A DNA stretch of 15,455 bases. Origin: Candidatus Sulfopaludibacter sp. SbA3 (GTDB taxonomy: Bacteria > Acidobacteriota > Terriglobia > 2-12-FULL-54-10). Below, one piece after another: positions 1-7,831 of this stretch (positions are counted from its first letter, which is position 1; each line of letters opens with the position of its first letter). Where the stretch lies: contig CAMBEY010000036.1 of assembly GCA_945865705.1 (NCBI GenBank), positions 1 to 15,455 of the forward strand, written 5' to 3'. A program made the translations under genes and the position numbers. The notes beneath the pieces were generated by a model, which was not told the origin of the DNA, made no database searches, and saw only the letters and a program-made list of their open reading frames with translations.

Positions 1-781
1 CAATGACCACGTCGTAGCGCTCAATCAGAAACGACCCAATCTCGCGAATGTGGTCCTCGGTGATGAAGCGCGATTTCTCCTGTTCATCCGGCGCGCAGAG
101 GACGAAGAACCCCAACGCGTCACGGACCATTACGCCTTCCAGCATGGCGCGATCCAGTTGCGCGAGATTCTCGGCCACGTCGGCGATGGAGTATTGATGG
201 CGCAGTCCAAGAAATGCGGCGGCATCGCCGGAATCAAAATCGAGATCGAGCAGCACGGTGGTCAGCCCCTGCTTGGCGCAGATGGCCGCGAAGTTTACCG
301 CGGCGGTGGTGGTTCCCACGCCGCCCTTCACGCCCACAAAAGTGTACATGCGGCCCATCTGGCGACCCACCAGACTGGCGCGCGCGCGATGCTGATCGAG
401 CCGGGTCAGAGCCTCATTGAAATCCACACGCTTCAACGGTTGCGACAAAAAGTCGGCGCTGCCGAGGCGCATCCAATGGAGCAGCGACTCCGCGGAGTAC
501 TGCGCGTCGGAGAGGATGACATAAGTTCCGGGCGAAGATTGCGTGATGTGCTCGAGCGCGCGCAGGCCATGCTCGGCATCGCCGGGAGCAGAGGATGAGA
601 TGTCCAGAAGCACGGCGGCCAGCGGCTCAGCGGCCAGGTCCTGCAAAATGCGCACGTGCAGATTCGGCCCCATCTCCTCGTGCTCGGAGATGACCGACGC
701 GCCGGGAAAGTGCGAGGTCTGCTCCCGAACGAAATCACGGAAGCGAGGCTCCGCGCTGGCCACGATTAAATGAACTGCCAT
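1..781 (-). CDS. cpaE: CpaE/TadZ-like pilus-localisation ATPase (3' part missing)
   Basis: Members of this ParA/MinD-related family place the Tad pilus machine at its cell site. The frame is open from an ATG at 781 to the left edge, giving 260 residues without a stop. Residues 1-125 look like a receiver domain: an Asp sits at the end of strand 3 (LLDIS, D60), but the usual conserved Lys is Gln (FLSQP, Q114), so it is probably an atypical receiver. The ATPase domain begins near residue 146 with the deviant P-loop VGVKGGVGTTT (about 149-159), which keeps the signature Lys but has Thr where ParA has the second Lys, as in many CpaE proteins. LLDLDFDSGD follows near 178-187. GAGG lies 4 bases before the start, slightly close. 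It sits 36 bases after the TadE gene and is probably co-transcribed. The C-terminus is outside the window. Confidence 0.93.
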   Translation of the reverse strand, partial: MAVHLIVASAEPRFRDFVREQTSHFPGASVISEHEEMGPNLHVRILQDLAAEPLAAVLLDISSSAPGDAEHGLRALEHITQSSPGTYVILSDAQYSAESLLHWMRLGSADFLSQPLKRVDFNEALTRLDQHRARASLVGRQMGRMYTFVGVKGGVGTTTAAVNFAAICAKQGLTTVLLDLDFDSGDAAAFLGLRHQYSIADVAENLAQLDRAMLEGVMVRDALGFFVLCAPDEQEKSRFITEDHIREIGSFLIERYDVVI

Positions 782-817
782 AACACCTCATCGCACAATT
801 CAAAAATTTCGCATCGC

Positions 818-1333
818 TTACGGCTCCGGCGTTCCGCCATCCTGATTGGCTCCCACGCTCTCCATCTCCACCGTGGTCGCAAACGACGGCACGCTCAACG
901 GAGAAAATCCCAGCGTCGGCAGAATGTGCCCGAACTGATAGCCGGTGATGCTCACCGTAACCGAGTCAGGCGCGGCGCCAGGAGAGCAGGATTCCGAGCC
1001 GGAAAATTGAATGCTCTCCTGCGTCTCGAAATCCTGGGACCAGTAGGCGACTTGAATCTGCGCCCCGCCGTCGGAGAGCCGCGGGCGATCGATGAACGGT
1101 GGCGCGTTGTTCTGCATCCAGGTAATGACGTTCGACCCGGCATCGTCCACCCAGCAATGCGTCGCCGCGTAACGAGCGCCCTGCCGCGTGAGCGTCGCCA
1201 GCGAGTGATACGTCCAGGCCAGCTCGGCGAAGGCGATCAACCCAAGCGAGAGCGGAATCAATCCGGCGATCAGCACCAGTGCGAATTCCACGTTGGCTTG
1301 CCCGCGCTGTCGTGAAATTCGCCGCCTACTCAC
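818..1333 (-). CDS. tadE: TadE-like pseudopilin (downstream copy)
   Basis: TadE-family proteins are minor pseudopilins of Tad pili, anchored in the inner membrane with a periplasmic domain. This one has a basic N-terminus, the motif RGQANVEFALV (about residues 10-20) and one hydrophobic helix (about 15-38), then some 130 exported residues. G11|Q12 with Glu at +5 fits a type IVb prepilin peptidase site. The frame is open upstream to a TTG at 1426, but that stretch lies over the preceding gene and reads as noise. I chose the GTG at 1333, which overlaps the preceding stop by 8 bases (GTGAGTAG) and suggests translational coupling; no strong ribosome site is visible. The result is 171 residues, normal for the family. 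The exported part has two Cys. Confidence 0.85.
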   Translation of the reverse strand: MSRRRISRQRGQANVEFALVLIAGLIPLSLGLIAFAELAWTYHSLATLTRQGARYAATHCWVDDAGSNVITWMQNNAPPFIDRPRLSDGGAQIQVAYWSQDFETQESIQFSGSESCSPGAAPDSVTVSITGYQFGHILPTLGFSPLSVPSFATTVEMESVGANQDGGTPEP

Positions 1334-1880
1334 CAGACACCGCCATGCGCACCGAAACGCGCAAGGGAATCGATCCAATCGTAACGAATGGAAACCGCAC
1401 ATCCACGGGAAACCCCGCCGCGCCAAGGTTTACCACCACATAATCCGGTGCGCGCCCGCTGGTGGTGATGTCGCAACTGGCGGCGTCCTCGGAGCAAATA
1501 CATTGCTCGACAACCGGAGGATCCGCGACCGCGCGCTCGGGGAGAATCTGGATCATCTCCGGCGTCAGTCCGTTCACTACGGCCGTTCCGCTGCCTTCCA
1601 GATTTCCGAAGACAATATAATTGCGGGCGTTCAGGAATGACTCATTCTGATCGTCGCAATAGTTCACGTTGTTCATCCGCGCGATAAATCCGGCTCCACC
1701 GCGCAGGGCTTTCTGCAAAGTATGGTAAACGTAAAACACGCGAGCGACCTGAACGATGCCGAACATCAGGAGCATCATCACCGGCAGCATCAACGCAAAC
1801 TCCACCGCCGACTGCCCGCGTTCCCTGCCCCGAAGAATCTTAGCCTTCTTCATCACATCGTATCCGCTTGCCCTGGGCAT
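1326..1880 (-). CDS. tadE: TadE-like pseudopilin (upstream copy)
   Basis: A second TadE-family pseudopilin of 184 residues. The motif RGQSAVEFALMLPVMM (about 21-36) begins the single transmembrane helix (about 25-50). G22|Q23 with Glu at +5 fits cleavage by the prepilin peptidase encoded in the same cluster. The exported region carries four Cys, three of them in the short stretch EQCICSEDAASC, suggesting disulfides. The start is ATG 1880, six bases after the TadG stop and preceded by CGGGGT; an alternative ATG at 1853 (MKKAKIL) would give a more typical short basic N-terminus, and I cannot decide between them. It differs in sequence from the next TadE gene apart from the N-terminal helix, so it is not a recent duplicate. 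It could equally be called TadF. Confidence 0.86.
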   Translation of the reverse strand: MPRASGYDVMKKAKILRGRERGQSAVEFALMLPVMMLLMFGIVQVARVFYVYHTLQKALRGGAGFIARMNNVNYCDDQNESFLNARNYIVFGNLEGSGTAVVNGLTPEMIQILPERAVADPPVVEQCICSEDAASCDITTSGRAPDYVVVNLGAAGFPVDVRFPFVTIGSIPLRVSVRMAVSGE

Positions 1881-1886
1881 ACCCCG

Positions 1887-3194
1887 CTAATGCAGTACTG
1901 TCCTGCCCACGCCACGCGTCACATTACACGTCCCCGCCGCCGTGCCTGCGCGCACCGGGACCGGCGCACCGATGTACTGCGCACGAAAAGCCGCACGCGA
2001 CGCCACCACTCCAGCGATGGGACCAAGACCCGCGACGGTCGGTGCGTTTTGCATAAAGAATTGGCGGAAGCCGAGCACATTCAAGGTGTCGGCGGCATCC
2101 ACCACGGCAACGGTCAGCACGCGGCGCGTGTTGCCATCGTAATCCTGCGAATAGGTCTGCAGCACGGCGGATTCGCCTATGTCATTGTCGGCGGCAAACA
2201 GCGGACTCAGCACATCAACGCCGGGAATATTCGCGCAGACATTGGTGGAAAAATCCACGCCGAAGCGCGTGTTCAATCCGCACAGCAGATCGCGGCCACC
2301 GTTGTTGCAGACCGGCGGCAGCGTGTCGACGAGCAGAGCTTCCTGCGCCGCGATGAGCACGCAGCCCGGTGGATCAAGATCGCTCCGGCTGGAGCTGCCG
2401 CCCGCGCCCAGCCGGAACAACTCTTCCTCGGCATCGAGACTGGCGGCGCCCGAAAGATGATTCAACAAAACATACTGGACCGAAGCGACGGTCTCAGGCA
2501 GAGGAGCCTGAACGCCCGCCTGACATCCGCCGAGTCCCACAAATTGCTGCGCGGGATTCATGTACAGCGTGTAGTTCTCAGTCAGCGTGAAACCAAACTC
2601 CTCCGTGTCGGTCGGATCAACAGCCACCACGGCGAGCGCGTCAATGCCGCAAGCCGAACACAGCGGCCCGCCGATGCCGGCCACCGCGGCGGTGACCACA
2701 GACTCCGTAACGCGCTCGGGACTCAGGAGTCGCGCGAACCACACGGGAGCCTCGGCGCGCACCTCGGCGCGGACGTACTTGGCCTGGTCGCCGGTCTGTC
2801 CTCCGTTCGAGTTAATGCGCGCATCGGCCAGTGTCGCGAAGTAGTCGGTGCTCAGCTCCGTCTCGAGCGGCGTGCCGGAAATACCGATTTGACTGAGCCC
2901 CAGATTGAAGCGGTTGTCGTTTAGGCTGGTCGTGTCAAACGTCACAGTGAATTGGTCGGCGGCGTGAGCTTGCGAATTGGCCGTGCCGATCAACCGCGTC
3001 GCGGCGGCCAGCGCGCCGGCATCGGCGGCGGTCTGTAACTCGGCTTGGATCAGGTAGAGCCGCCCCACGTCGATGGCCAGAGTCATAAAAGAAAATGTCG
3101 CCAGAATCATCAGCAGCAGAAAGATGGCAGCTGAGCCACTGGCCTTGGGCTTCGAGTGGCGGTGTCTCTGGTGATGGTCAGAGCGCTCCCTCAA
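1887..3194 (-). CDS. tadG: TadG-like pilus assembly protein
   Basis: A 435-residue protein with the TadG N-terminal region: a His/Arg-rich cytoplasmic start, one transmembrane helix (about 21-43), then AIDVGRLYLIQAELQTAADA (about 40-59), the characteristic sequence after the helix. The remainder should be periplasmic. It has no Glu at +5 after a Gly, so it is probably not processed like the TadE proteins. No von Willebrand A metal-binding motif is evident. Eight Cys are all in the exported part, including CSAC near residue 180. The start is a TTG at 3194 overlapping the CpaC stop (TTGA); AAGGAG at 3202-3207, 7 bases upstream, supports it, and the next in-frame Met lies inside the membrane helix. 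Its exact role in Tad systems is unsettled, usually taken as pilus assembly or envelope anchoring. Confidence 0.86.
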   Translation of the reverse strand: MRERSDHHQRHRHSKPKASGSAAIFLLLMILATFSFMTLAIDVGRLYLIQAELQTAADAGALAAATRLIGTANSQAHAADQFTVTFDTTSLNDNRFNLGLSQIGISGTPLETELSTDYFATLADARINSNGGQTGDQAKYVRAEVRAEAPVWFARLLSPERVTESVVTAAVAGIGGPLCSACGIDALAVVAVDPTDTEEFGFTLTENYTLYMNPAQQFVGLGGCQAGVQAPLPETVASVQYVLLNHLSGAASLDAEEELFRLGAGGSSSRSDLDPPGCVLIAAQEALLVDTLPPVCNNGGRDLLCGLNTRFGVDFSTNVCANIPGVDVLSPLFAADNDIGESAVLQTYSQDYDGNTRRVLTVAVVDAADTLNVLGFRQFFMQNAPTVAGLGPIAGVVASRAAFRAQYIGAPVPVRAGTAAGTCNVTRGVGRTVLH

Positions 3195-4687
3195 CGCGGC
3201 TCTCCTTCGGGATTCTCAAGTCCCAGCGGGCCGCTGAACGTCGGATTAGGCGCCGAAGTATTGCCTGGGTCCGCTTCCGGAGAGGTGTCGAGAAACGGCC
3301 TTGGAAAATCCGGCAGCGCGGGCTGCTGTCCCGCCGGGTAGGGCTTCACGAAGGTCGGCGTTACCACCACCAGCAGTTCGGTGTTGGTCTTGTTCTGCGA
3401 GCGCGATCGGAACAGGCGACCGAGAATGGGTACGTCGCCGAAGCCGGGCACCTTGCTCATGACCTCAGTAACGCGATTGTCGATCAATCCGGCAATGGCG
3501 AAGCTCTCGCCTTCGCGCAGGTCCACTTCCGTCTCGGCGCGGCGCGTGCTGATGGCTGGAATCAGGAATCCCTGAATGGTCAGCGCGTTGGCGAAGTCGA
3601 GCGCGCTGACCTCCGGGCGCACCTTCAGGTGAATCATCCCGGCGGCGTCCACTGTGGGCGTAAAGTTCAGGCGCACGCCAAACTCACGAAACTGAATGGT
3701 TACGACCGGAGCCGAGGCCCCGCCCGAACCCGTACTGGTAATCACCGGAAATGGAAACTCGCCGCCGGCGAGGAAGCTGGCCTCCTTACCACTGATGGTG
3801 ATGAGGTTCGGTTCGGCGAGAATTTCGAGCAGGTTTCGGTTCTGGAGCAGGCGCAGCGTCGCGCCGAAGTTGAGGTCGGGACGGAATGCGAAGATGTTGA
3901 GCAGATCGCTGACGCTGACCGTCTGACTGCCCAGCTCGGGCTGCCCGTCGGCGCCGGGCTGCAATTGCAACTGCCCTAGCCTCGGGAACTGGAATTGCTG
4001 CGTGGTGGCCGTGCCGAGTAGCTTGCTGTTGGTGCTAAATAAATTCACGCCCAATTCGCTCAAGCCAGCGCGGTCGATGGTGGCGAACTTCACCTGCAAC
4101 ATAACCTGCCGATTCACCGGCGGCGGCGACTGCAGCAGGTTCACCACGTTCTTCGCATAAATGGCGGCGATGGCAGCGGCCTGCTTGGAGGCCTCCTGGT
4201 CGGAGACCACGCCGGTGAGCAGCACGGCGTCCTTGCTAAGGGAAATCTGCACCGGCTCGCTCGGCAGATTGGCTTTCATCTGACGGGTAATTTCTTCCAG
4301 GTCGGGCTGCACGGTGACTTCAAATCGCGAGACGTTTTCGCCGTGCCACACCATCGCCGTGGTTACGCCGGGAGTGCGGGCGTTGATGACTACGTCATGC
4401 GGCGAGACGACTACGGCGTCGGCAATCTCCGGGTCGGAGACGGAGACGCGGGAGACCGCGTCGGTGAACTGCTGAAGATCGCCGCGTCCGACCTTCAATT
4501 GTATTTCCCGTTGCGCCAATTGAGTGGCCGGCTTCGACATCGCGGGAGTTGGCTCGGGCGGAGCTGCGGGTTCTGTAGCGACGGACTCCGCCGGTGCGGG
4601 CTGCTGGGCGCTGGTGAACCCGGCGCTCGCAAACCAAGCTACGGCGGCAAGTGCCACAAGCATGAGCAATCTGTTGCGAGTCATCAT
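3191..4687 (-). CDS. cpaC: CpaC/RcpA outer-membrane secretin
   Basis: This is the secretin that forms the outer-membrane channel for the Flp pilus. The 498 residues show a signal peptide (about 1-27, cleavage near FTSA|QQ), a Pro/Ala-rich linker (28-57), a pilus-secretin N-domain (about 58-128), a BON-like domain (about 129-188, with LLTGVVSD), and the secretin domain (about 195-445) with VPGFGDVPILGRLF and the terminal strand LLVVVTPTFVKP. A Pro-rich tail of about 50 residues follows, longer than the family core needs. The ATG at 4687 is one base after the CpaB stop, and a second Met follows at once; no clear ribosome site is visible, so coupling to CpaB is likely. No CpaD/RcpB partner gene is seen nearby. 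Confidence 0.96.
   Translation of the reverse strand: MMTRNRLLMLVALAAVAWFASAGFTSAQQPAPAESVATEPAAPPEPTPAMSKPATQLAQREIQLKVGRGDLQQFTDAVSRVSVSDPEIADAVVVSPHDVVINARTPGVTTAMVWHGENVSRFEVTVQPDLEEITRQMKANLPSEPVQISLSKDAVLLTGVVSDQEASKQAAAIAAIYAKNVVNLLQSPPPVNRQVMLQVKFATIDRAGLSELGVNLFSTNSKLLGTATTQQFQFPRLGQLQLQPGADGQPELGSQTVSVSDLLNIFAFRPDLNFGATLRLLQNRNLLEILAEPNLITISGKEASFLAGGEFPFPVITSTGSGGASAPVVTIQFREFGVRLNFTPTVDAAGMIHLKVRPEVSALDFANALTIQGFLIPAISTRRAETEVDLREGESFAIAGLIDNRVTEVMSKVPGFGDVPILGRLFRSRSQNKTNTELLVVVTPTFVKPYPAGQQPALPDFPRPFLDTSPEADPGNTSAPNPTFSGPLGLENPEGEPR
3202..3207 (-). promoter_or_regulatory. Ribosome binding site deciding the TadG TTG start
   Basis: The minus strand reads AAGGAG, 7 bases before the TTG at 3194, inside the end of the secretin gene. 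It supports a non-ATG start and coupling of TadG to CpaC translation. Confidence 0.75.
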
Positions 4688-4688
4688 A

Positions 4689-5585
4689 TTATTTGGCGAC
4701 GTTGCCGGACGGCTGGCTGGGCCCCGTGATAAATGTCTCTTCCGTTAATTTTGATCCACGAAATACTTTGACCACCACTTCACCAGGACCGGGCCGCCGG
4801 GCACCGGGACGATTGTTCGCCTGCGCCGGCGGAGCCGCTGGTGCGGGACGCGCTACCTGACGCACCGGTTCACGTATCCCCAGATCTTCGGCAATGGTCG
4901 GCTCGAAGTCTTCCAGAACTTCCGAGTCCAGCGGGTTGCGCAGCGCCAGTTGAATCTTGCCGCGCTGCATGGCCAGAGTGATCCGCTCGGCCTGCTCCTG
5001 CGAGACCAGCAACGTAGCGACGGTGGCCGCGCGAGTTTCGCGCGCGGGAGCGGTTTCAGTCGTGGCTGGAGTAGGACTAATTTGTTTGCCGAAGGCGATG
5101 ACCTTGATGTTTTGGAGAAGCGTCTTGGTGGCCGAATCGCCGTTGGTAAAAACTCGTGTGTAGAGTACATCGACATGAGTCCCCGGCTGGATGAAGCCGG
5201 CGACGGAAGAAATCTCGTTCACTTGCACGGCCACGGCACGCAGGCCCGGCTCGATCATCGCCGTCAGCCCTTCACCACCGCCCTTGGGCGTAAGCCGTGC
5301 GTCCAGGATCAGCTCTCCCGCCGACACTCCAGCGATGAGCGCACGATCAGCGACATCTTCCACTTCCAGGAATGCACCTTCGGGGACGTCGCCCTGTTCG
5401 AGCGCGATCATCTTCAGATCGGCCACCGCAAGTTTCTGTCCCAATGGAAGCTGCCGCACGGCGGCGACCACGCGCGTAACGGCACGCTGCTCCGGCACCG
5501 CGGAGCGGCGGTAGACCCACCAACTCAAGCCCAGAGCGGAGACCCAGGCCACCGCGAATGCCAGCAATACTTGATGCCGCTGCAT
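4689..5585 (-). CDS. cpaB: CpaB/RcpC pilus assembly protein
   Basis: CpaB/RcpC is the periplasmic partner of the Tad secretin. The 298-residue protein has an N-terminal membrane anchor (about 6-25), a SAF domain (about 38-100) and an RcpC-type domain (about 108-225) with GFIQPGTHVDVL near 130-141. A Pro/Ala-rich stretch (about 242-268) precedes a short beta-rich end. The frame is open to a TTG at 5603, but the ATG at 5585 is better: AAGGGG (5590-5595) lies 4 bases before it and the anchor then starts directly. It lies 59 bases after the prepilin peptidase gene and 1 base before cpaC. Confidence 0.93.
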   Translation of the reverse strand: MQRHQVLLAFAVAWVSALGLSWWVYRRSAVPEQRAVTRVVAAVRQLPLGQKLAVADLKMIALEQGDVPEGAFLEVEDVADRALIAGVSAGELILDARLTPKGGGEGLTAMIEPGLRAVAVQVNEISSVAGFIQPGTHVDVLYTRVFTNGDSATKTLLQNIKVIAFGKQISPTPATTETAPARETRAATVATLLVSQEQAERITLAMQRGKIQLALRNPLDSEVLEDFEPTIAEDLGIREPVRQVARPAPAAPPAQANNRPGARRPGPGEVVVKVFRGSKLTEETFITGPSQPSGNVAK

Positions 5586-5589
5586 AGTT

Positions 5590-5595
5590 CCCCTT
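5590..5595 (-). promoter_or_regulatory. Ribosome binding site deciding the CpaB ATG
   Basis: The minus strand reads AAGGGG, 4 bases before the ATG at 5585. It argues against the more upstream TTG at 5603. Confidence 0.65.
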
Positions 5596-5609
5596 ACGGC
5601 CAACTACAG

Positions 5610-5637
5610 ATTCCGAATTCCGAATTTCAACTTCCGA
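5610..5637. repeat. Short ATTCCGA tandem repeat between cpaA and cpaB
   Basis: Two exact tandem copies of the 7-mer ATTCCGA (5610-5616, 5617-5623) are followed by a degenerate third (CTTCCGA, 5631-5637). It fills the 59-base gap, the only wide gap in the cpaA-cpaB-cpaC-tadG run. Function unknown. Confidence 0.6.
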
Positions 5638-5644
5638 TTTACCA

Positions 5645-6196
5645 TCATCCAATCGGTACGCGGCTGGCGAATAGAAACACCAGTGTGCCGGTGGCGATCA
5701 CCGCGCCATACGGAAGCCGCAGCGCGCCCTCTGCCTGGCGATTGCTGCGTTGCTGAATACCGCTCCAGTTGAGTCGCGCGAAACTTCCCAGCAGCATCGT
5801 GGTGCGCGCCAAGGTTTGTCCGATACGCCCACGCGCGGCGACCATTGCCAGCGCGGCGATTCCGCCGAACAGGCCAGTCAGCACGAAGATCACCAACAAC
5901 GCCTGCGGCCCGGAGATCGCGCCAACCGCGGCGAGCAGCTTCACATCGCCGCCGCCCATGCCGCCGGTTAAGTAGATGGCCATGAGAATTCCCGCGCCGA
6001 GCAGAGCGCCCGCCAGCGAAGACGTGAGACCCGCCCAGCCATGAAAATAAGTATTCAGTATTATGCCAGCGGCAAATCCAGAGGCTGGAATCCAGTTCGG
6101 GATGCGGCGCCACTTCAGATCGGAAAAGGCGGCACCGATCACCAGTGCGGCCAGAAGAAGTTGCAGGATAGACGGCATTATGGCTGGCATGCTCAT
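5645..6196 (-). CDS. cpaA: Type IV prepilin peptidase, CpaA/TadV
   Basis: This inner-membrane aspartic protease (family A24) removes the leader of the Flp pilin and the TadE-type pseudopilins. The 183 residues are all-helical and hydrophobic, the short form lacking the methyltransferase domain. Both catalytic Asp motifs are visible: FSDLKWRRIPN (Asp 26) and GGGDVKLL (Asp 84, the GxGD signature). The ATG at 6196 overlaps the stop of the preceding membrane-protein gene by 4 bases (ATGA), with AAGGA (6201-6205) 4 bases upstream. Candidate substrates in this window all share G|QxxVE[FY]: the pilin and both TadE proteins. Confidence 0.94.
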   Translation of the reverse strand: MSMPAIMPSILQLLLAALVIGAAFSDLKWRRIPNWIPASGFAAGIILNTYFHGWAGLTSSLAGALLGAGILMAIYLTGGMGGGDVKLLAAVGAISGPQALLVIFVLTGLFGGIAALAMVAARGRIGQTLARTTMLLGSFARLNWSGIQQRSNRQAEGALRLPYGAVIATGTLVFLFASRVPIG

Positions 6197-7746
6197 CGCT
6201 TCCTTTCAAACACGGCAGCGACGGAATCGGCGTAAACGGGACGCCAATCCGGATGCAGGCGCAGGGCGCTGGTCAGCGCGTGGCCCGGCGGAAGCAGCAC
6301 CGAATCCACTGCGAACGCGTCCAGCAAACGATCCCAGCCAGGCCGGACTTCAATCACCTGCGAGTAGGTCTCCAGCCAATCCTCGCCATAGAAATCGCTG
6401 CGGCCATCAATGAAGACTTTCATCTGGCCATCGAAGCGATAGATGAGATATCCGCCCCAGTAGTCCCGTGCAAACACCCGTTTATTGGTTCCTTGCTGGG
6501 CGAGGAATTCAGCGGCCCGCACGGGAAACTTCTGAGGATCAAAACCCACCAAGCCCGCGCGCGCTTGCACCTGTAGCAAGAGGACCATCACCACGATAGC
6601 GAGGCAAGATGCAACCGCGCCGGAGACCTGCCGGTCGAGCGCCAACACGCGCCGCGAATAGCTCAACGCCCGCTCCAGCCGCGGCAGCGTTTCCAGATGA
6701 CGGCTGATGGCCGCGACAAAAATGGGGGCCATCAGGATCGCGTAGGTGGGCAGATGCCGCGCCGAATAAAGCGACATGTGCAGCAGCGCCAGCGAGAGCA
6801 AACCCGGCCCATAAGCCCCTTCGCGGAACAGCGCCACGGTTCCGACGGCGGCCAATAGCAGGAAGAGTTCCACGTAGATAGCGCCCGGTCCATGAAAGCT
6901 GAAGCTGCGGAACTCCGAGATGCGGTCCATCAGATAGGTGTTCTGGAGATAAGCGAAGATGTGCTCATGCACGCGCCAGCCGTATGGATTGATAAACGAC
7001 GCGAGCAGCGAGGCCAATGACGCCAGCGCGAAACGCCGACCGGTCGCACGGCCAACTTCACCGCACAGCCACTCGCCCACGGCGTAGATCAGCAAGAGGG
7101 CGGTGCCCAGCAAAAAGCTACCGTGCAGATTGGCCCACAGGCAGGACAGCAGAGGCAGCAGATACAATGACCGCGAGGAAGCAAGCTCCCGGCGATGCCG
7201 CTCGGCGATGGCGATGAAGGCGAGCCCGATCATCCAGGAAAAAAGATGCGGCCGCGCCAGCCAGTGAATCGTCGAGGTTCCGAGCAAAGGCAGCAGCGCC
7301 GCGGTGGCAAGAAACAAATTGCCCCCCAGCGAAAGCGTCAGCCGCCACGCGCCCCAGCCGGTCAGGGCGATGATCAGCGCGCTCAGCATGGCCACTCCCG
7401 CCGGGCCGGCGGCCATATGCGCGCCGCCCAGGATGACGTCAGCCAGCCATTCCCAGGCAAACCATTCGCGTCCGGCATGAGTGTAAGAAAAGGAATCGGT
7501 GGTGGGAACAACGCCCTGACGAATGATGGCTTCGCCGTTGCGGACGTGCCAACCGGTGTCGCTATCGCGGAACAGGGTGCGCGTCCCGGCGGAGAGGAAG
7601 ATCACGTTGAACAGGGTCACGGCGAAGATCACTGAACCGAGGCTCGGCAGCACGATGCTCAACAGCCAGGGAACGGCGGTAGCAGTCGCGCGCGCGCGGC
7701 TGGGAATGGCGACGGTGGTGGTGGCTGCTTGTGTATACCCGCTCAT
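6193..7746 (-). CDS. Multipass membrane protein, GT-C glycosyltransferase-like
   Basis: I do not recognise a named family. The 517 residues hold about ten hydrophobic segments between residues 26 and 410 and a soluble C-terminal domain of about 110 residues. After the first helix comes RDSDTGWHVRNGE (60-72), placing Asp 61 and Asp 63 in the first extracytoplasmic loop, where GT-C transferases using lipid-linked sugars carry their catalytic acidic motif; PTTDSFSYT and EWFAWEWLADV follow, as in many bacterial GT-C-like proteins. The C-terminal part (RDYWGGYLIYRF, VFIDGRSDFYG) resembles the tail of such proteins. The ATG at 7746 has only a weak GGA ahead. It lies between the pilin and the prepilin peptidase and is coupled to the latter by a 4-base overlap. 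A role in modifying pilin or envelope glycans is inference only. Confidence 0.8.
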   Translation of the reverse strand: MSGYTQAATTTVAIPSRARATATAVPWLLSIVLPSLGSVIFAVTLFNVIFLSAGTRTLFRDSDTGWHVRNGEAIIRQGVVPTTDSFSYTHAGREWFAWEWLADVILGGAHMAAGPAGVAMLSALIIALTGWGAWRLTLSLGGNLFLATAALLPLLGTSTIHWLARPHLFSWMIGLAFIAIAERHRRELASSRSLYLLPLLSCLWANLHGSFLLGTALLLIYAVGEWLCGEVGRATGRRFALASLASLLASFINPYGWRVHEHIFAYLQNTYLMDRISEFRSFSFHGPGAIYVELFLLLAAVGTVALFREGAYGPGLLSLALLHMSLYSARHLPTYAILMAPIFVAAISRHLETLPRLERALSYSRRVLALDRQVSGAVASCLAIVVMVLLLQVQARAGLVGFDPQKFPVRAAEFLAQQGTNKRVFARDYWGGYLIYRFDGQMKVFIDGRSDFYGEDWLETYSQVIEVRPGWDRLLDAFAVDSVLLPPGHALTSALRLHPDWRPVYADSVAAVFERKR

Positions 7747-7811
7747 GTTTCAATCCAGGTTCCCGCAGGGGGAGAGAGGATGAATCGCCTGCGTTCGCTC
7801 GATCGCTTGAT

Positions 7812-7831
7812 CCAGCGTTAGCCAGCGTTAG
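7812..7831. repeat. 10-bp tandem duplication at the end of the pilin gene
   Basis: CCAGCGTTAG occurs twice in direct tandem (7812-7821, 7822-7831). The copy nearer the gene contains the pilin stop codon, so the other copy duplicates TAA just after the gene. Confidence 0.75.

Noticed and set aside
1722..2924. Long plus-strand open frame (400 codons) opposite TadG
   Set aside because: It is antisense to a clear TadG gene, is rich in His, Arg and Gln as expected of a GC-rich complementary frame, and shows no domain.
3095..3979. Plus-strand open frame (294 codons) opposite the secretin
   Set aside because: It lies on the complementary strand of an unambiguous CpaC gene and reads as low-quality Arg-rich sequence.
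4950..5756. Plus-strand open frame (268 codons) over CpaB and CpaA
   Set aside because: It crosses two genuine genes and their gap, with no recognisable domain.
5604..6209. Minus-strand open frame (201 codons) overlapping the prepilin peptidase
   Set aside because: The competing frame contains both catalytic Asp motifs and a good ribosome site; this one is Arg/Trp-rich with no domain.
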